Origin: CAVTJL01 sp963735065
GTDB taxonomy: Bacteria > Pseudomonadota > Alphaproteobacteria > Geminicoccales > Geminicoccaceae
Direction of reading: 5' to 3'
Length of the DNA: 64,000 bases
Assembly (NCBI GenBank): GCA_963735065.1
Contig: CAVTJL010000001.1
Location: forward strand, 558,001-622,000
Part shown: positions 62,014 through 64,000 of the stretch, one piece after another
Layout of the letters: each line of letters starts with the position of its first letter
How positions within the stretch are numbered: the first letter of the stretch is position 1
Notes under the pieces: generated by a model
What the model was told of the DNA's origin: nothing
Seen by the model: the letters and a program-made list of their open reading frames with translations, nothing else
Database searches by the model: none
Program-made: the position numbers and the translations under genes

Positions 62014-63402
62014 ATGACAGATAGGATTGATGGCGGGGCAAAGGGCCCGCCGACGGGTGGCAGGGGCCTCAGCCGGCGTCTGGCACTGGGCGCCCTCGGC
62101 AGTGTGGTGGCAGCACCCGCGGTGATGCGCTTCGGCCGCGCGGCCGCGGCGGACACGCCCTCGGGCAAGATCGTCTCCTATGCCTCCGCGGGCCAGCGCT
62201 GGGAATTCCCGCAGCGCGGGGTCTACCCGCTGTTCCAGAAGAAGTTCCCGGACATCGAGGTCACCTTCGTGGCCGAGCCCATCGCCGACATGCTGCCGAA
62301 GTCGGCGATCGCGATGGCATCGAAGAGCGACCGCTACGACGTCATCCACGAGGACTACAATTATCTGCCCCAGTTCATGGCGCAGAAGGCGGTCGAGCCG
62401 ATCCAGCCCTATCTCGACAAGGACCCGGCCTACAAGGCCGACATCCTGGCCGATATTCCCGAGAACGTGCTCGATCTCTACCGTGACAAGCCGGCAGCCG
62501 AAGGCGGTATCCTCTACGGCCTGCCGCCCGACAGCAACACGCAGCTCCAGTATTACCGGGCCGACGTGCTGGAGAAGGCGGGCTTCAAGAAGCCGGCCGA
62601 GACCTGGGAAGAATCGATCGAGATCGCCAAGACGATCTCCGAGGGTGGCAAGAAGCGCGTCGTGGGCACGAGCCTCAAGCGCGGCTTTTGGGCCGGCACC
62701 GTGCTGATCACGCTCCTGCGCAGCCATGGCGGCGACTGGTTCGACAAGATGGCGCCGGGCGGCTGGCACCCGGCGCTCGACACCGACGCCGGCCACATGG
62801 CCTTCGACACGCTGATGAAGCTGACGCCCTTCCTCGATCCCACGGCCTTGAACGCCTCGGACGACGAATTGAACGCGGCGATGCTCAACGGCACCTGGCT
62901 CTATGCGCCGGCGCAGTGGGGCGGGTCGACGATGAACGACCCGAAGTTCACCAAGTTCTCCGAGGAATGGAAGGTGGCGGTGGTGCCCAAGGGCGCCAAT
63001 CCCGACGGCCGCTTCGCGCCGCACATGGGCGGCCTCGGCCTCATCATCCCGGCCTTCTCGAAGAACAAGGATGCCGCCTGGGAGTGGGTGAAGTTCTGCT
63101 GCAGCGGCGACAAGCAGGACCCGGCGATCGGCAAGGCGTGGGTCGAGAACACCGGCCAGCCTGCGCGTCTCTCCCTGCTGCGCGAGTACAGCAACATCCG
63201 CCCCTACTTCACCGGCATGATGGAATCGCTGCCGCTCGCGATGCGCTTCCTGCCCATCCCGGAATCGAACGCGCTCTACGAGATGGTGGGAACGGAGGTC
63301 TCGAGCGTGGTGACCGGCGGCAAGTCACCGGCCGATGCCCTGAAGTCGATGCAGGCCCAGGCGACCCGCATCATGACCCGCGGCGGCTACTACAGGACGT
63401 AG
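62014..63402 (+). CDS. ABC transporter substrate-binding protein, CUT1 / extracellular family 1
   Basis: 462 aa. The N-terminus has LSRRLALGALGSVVAAPAVM, a probable Tat signal, with cleavage near AAAADT. The mature part has the family 1 fold: FPDIEVTFVAEPIADMLPKSAIAMASKSDRYDVIHEDYNYL, YGLPPDSNTQLQYYRADVLEKAGFKKPAETWEE and WKVAVVPKGANPDGRFAPHMGGLGLIIPAFSKNKDAAWEWVKFCCS. AAGGAAGGCAGG precedes the ATG. It lies 75 bases after the HyuB gene, so it probably delivers the substrate of the hydantoinase-type enzyme. Confidence 0.9.
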   Translation: MTDRIDGGAKGPPTGGRGLSRRLALGALGSVVAAPAVMRFGRAAAADTPSGKIVSYASAGQRWEFPQRGVYPLFQKKFPDIEVTFVAEPIADMLPKSAIAMASKSDRYDVIHEDYNYLPQFMAQKAVEPIQPYLDKDPAYKADILADIPENVLDLYRDKPAAEGGILYGLPPDSNTQLQYYRADVLEKAGFKKPAETWEESIEIAKTISEGGKKRVVGTSLKRGFWAGTVLITLLRSHGGDWFDKMAPGGWHPALDTDAGHMAFDTLMKLTPFLDPTALNASDDELNAAMLNGTWLYAPAQWGGSTMNDPKFTKFSEEWKVAVVPKGANPDGRFAPHMGGLGLIIPAFSKNKDAAWEWVKFCCSGDKQDPAIGKAWVENTGQPARLSLLREYSNIRPYFTGMMESLPLAMRFLPIPESNALYEMVGTEVSSVVTGGKSPADALKSMQAQATRIMTRGGYYRT

Positions 63403-63448
63403 ACCACGATCGTAGGTCTGGAGACAGGATGAGGAAGGGGACGCTGGT

Positions 63449-64000
63449 ATGACGGCGCAAGGTGCGGCGACCCTCGGCGGGCGCAGCTGGCGGCGCGACG
63501 AGCGCTTCGTGGCGCTGCTGCTCCTGGCACCCAGCGTCCTCTACCTCTTCGTCATGGCGATCTATCCCACGATCTACTCGCTGTGGCTCGCCTTCGAGAA
63601 CTACACGCTCTACCGCCCGGACATGGTGTCCTTCGCCGGGCTCGAGAACTTCCAGCTCGTCTGGAGCGACGAGGTCTTCTGGCAAAGCCTGAAGGTCACC
63701 GTCATCTTCGCCCTGGCCGCGGTCGCGATCGAGCTCGTGCTGGGCTTGGCCGTTGCTATCCTGCTCGACCGCGAGATGCTGGGCATCGGCGTTCTCCGCA
63801 CGCTCCTGATCGTGCCGGTGCTGATCTCGCCGGTCGGCATGGGGCTCACCTGGCGCTACATCCTGGCGCCCAGCTACGGCCTTTTGAACTACTTCCTGCA
63901 GAAGGCGGGCCTGCCGCCGGTCGACTGGATCGTCAGCACGACCTGGTCCCTGCCGATGGTCATCCTGGTCGACGTCTGGCAATGGACGCCTTTCGTCACG
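63449..64000 (+). CDS. ABC transporter permease, CUT1 (UgpA/MalF-like), partial
   Basis: The first 184 codons are visible; the gene runs off the window. RFVALLLLAPSVLYLFVMAIYPTIYSLWLAF and FAGLENFQLVWSDEVFWQSLKVTVIF are the usual opening of MalF/UgpA-type permeases, and PVLISPVGMGLTWRYILAPSYGLLNYFL is typical of the middle. The ATG at 63449 follows AGGAAGGGG by 8 bases. It partners the binding protein upstream; a second permease and an ATPase are expected beyond the window. Confidence 0.9.
   Translation, partial: MTAQGAATLGGRSWRRDERFVALLLLAPSVLYLFVMAIYPTIYSLWLAFENYTLYRPDMVSFAGLENFQLVWSDEVFWQSLKVTVIFALAAVAIELVLGLAVAILLDREMLGIGVLRTLLIVPVLISPVGMGLTWRYILAPSYGLLNYFLQKAGLPPVDWIVSTTWSLPMVILVDVWQWTPFVT

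Noticed and set aside
57822..63024. Very long minus-strand open frames opposite the hydantoinase genes and the CUT1 binding protein
   Set aside because: They mirror highly conserved plus-strand genes and have His/Arg/Asp-rich shadow composition.

Overview
The window is very GC-rich bacterial DNA, densely packed with genes. Many start codons overlap the preceding stop (ATGA, GTGA or TGATG). A full nuoABCDEFGHIJKLMN set is followed by birA, coaX, RNase J, methylmalonyl-CoA epimerase and a DUF1467 gene, an order typical of Alphaproteobacteria. With the many CUT2/CUT1 and peptide-type ABC transporters this suggests a free-living heterotrophic alphaproteobacterium, perhaps Rhodospirillales/Geminicoccales-like. 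That assignment rests on gene order and protein character, not on a search.

Layout. 1-3.7 kb (minus): 5' end of tmk, a D-Ala-D-Ala carboxypeptidase gene with a one-base frameshift, rlpA, an MltB-type lytic transglycosylase and a small exported protein (envelope group). 3.8-22.4 kb (minus): the respiratory complex I operon running into birA-coaX-rnj-mce-DUF1467 and ending at an intrinsic terminator near 3.8 kb. 22.6 kb: tRNA-Asp with a strong promoter. 22.9 kb (plus): a DUF2934 gene. 23.7-33.5 kb (plus): two FAD amine/amino-acid oxidoreductases, a MarR regulator, an SDR and a five-gene dipeptide-type ABC importer. 33.5-34.1 kb (minus): a higBA toxin-antitoxin pair. 34.3-35.9 kb: an unknown exported protein and a cytochrome c gene broken by three frameshifts.

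36.0-48.6 kb (plus) is the most interesting part. A BtpA-family protein, a PfkB kinase and a LacI-type DNA-binding domain fused to a second PfkB kinase domain come first. They are followed by two CUT2 sugar-type ABC importers, an M20 amidohydrolase, a phosphotriesterase-family hydrolase and a glutamine-amidotransferase-like protein. Two LacI-type palindromes (each 12 of 14 to TTGAAACGTTTCAA) lie just downstream of promoters with the same layout, one before btpA and one before the first transporter. I propose that the kinase-regulator fusion controls both promoters. The substrate is unknown.

48.7-51.6 kb (plus): a large AsmA-family protein. 51.7-57.3 kb (minus): a rhamnose-type CUT2 importer in which the two-domain ATPase is fused to one permease, headed by an SDR. 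57.3-57.9 kb has no convincing gene but holds a diverged 129-bp tandem repeat and two TGTGATCACA palindromes. 57.9-64 kb (plus): a hydantoinase/oxoprolinase A/B pair, the B subunit with a cysteine-rich N-terminal extension, then a CUT1 ABC importer that runs off the window.
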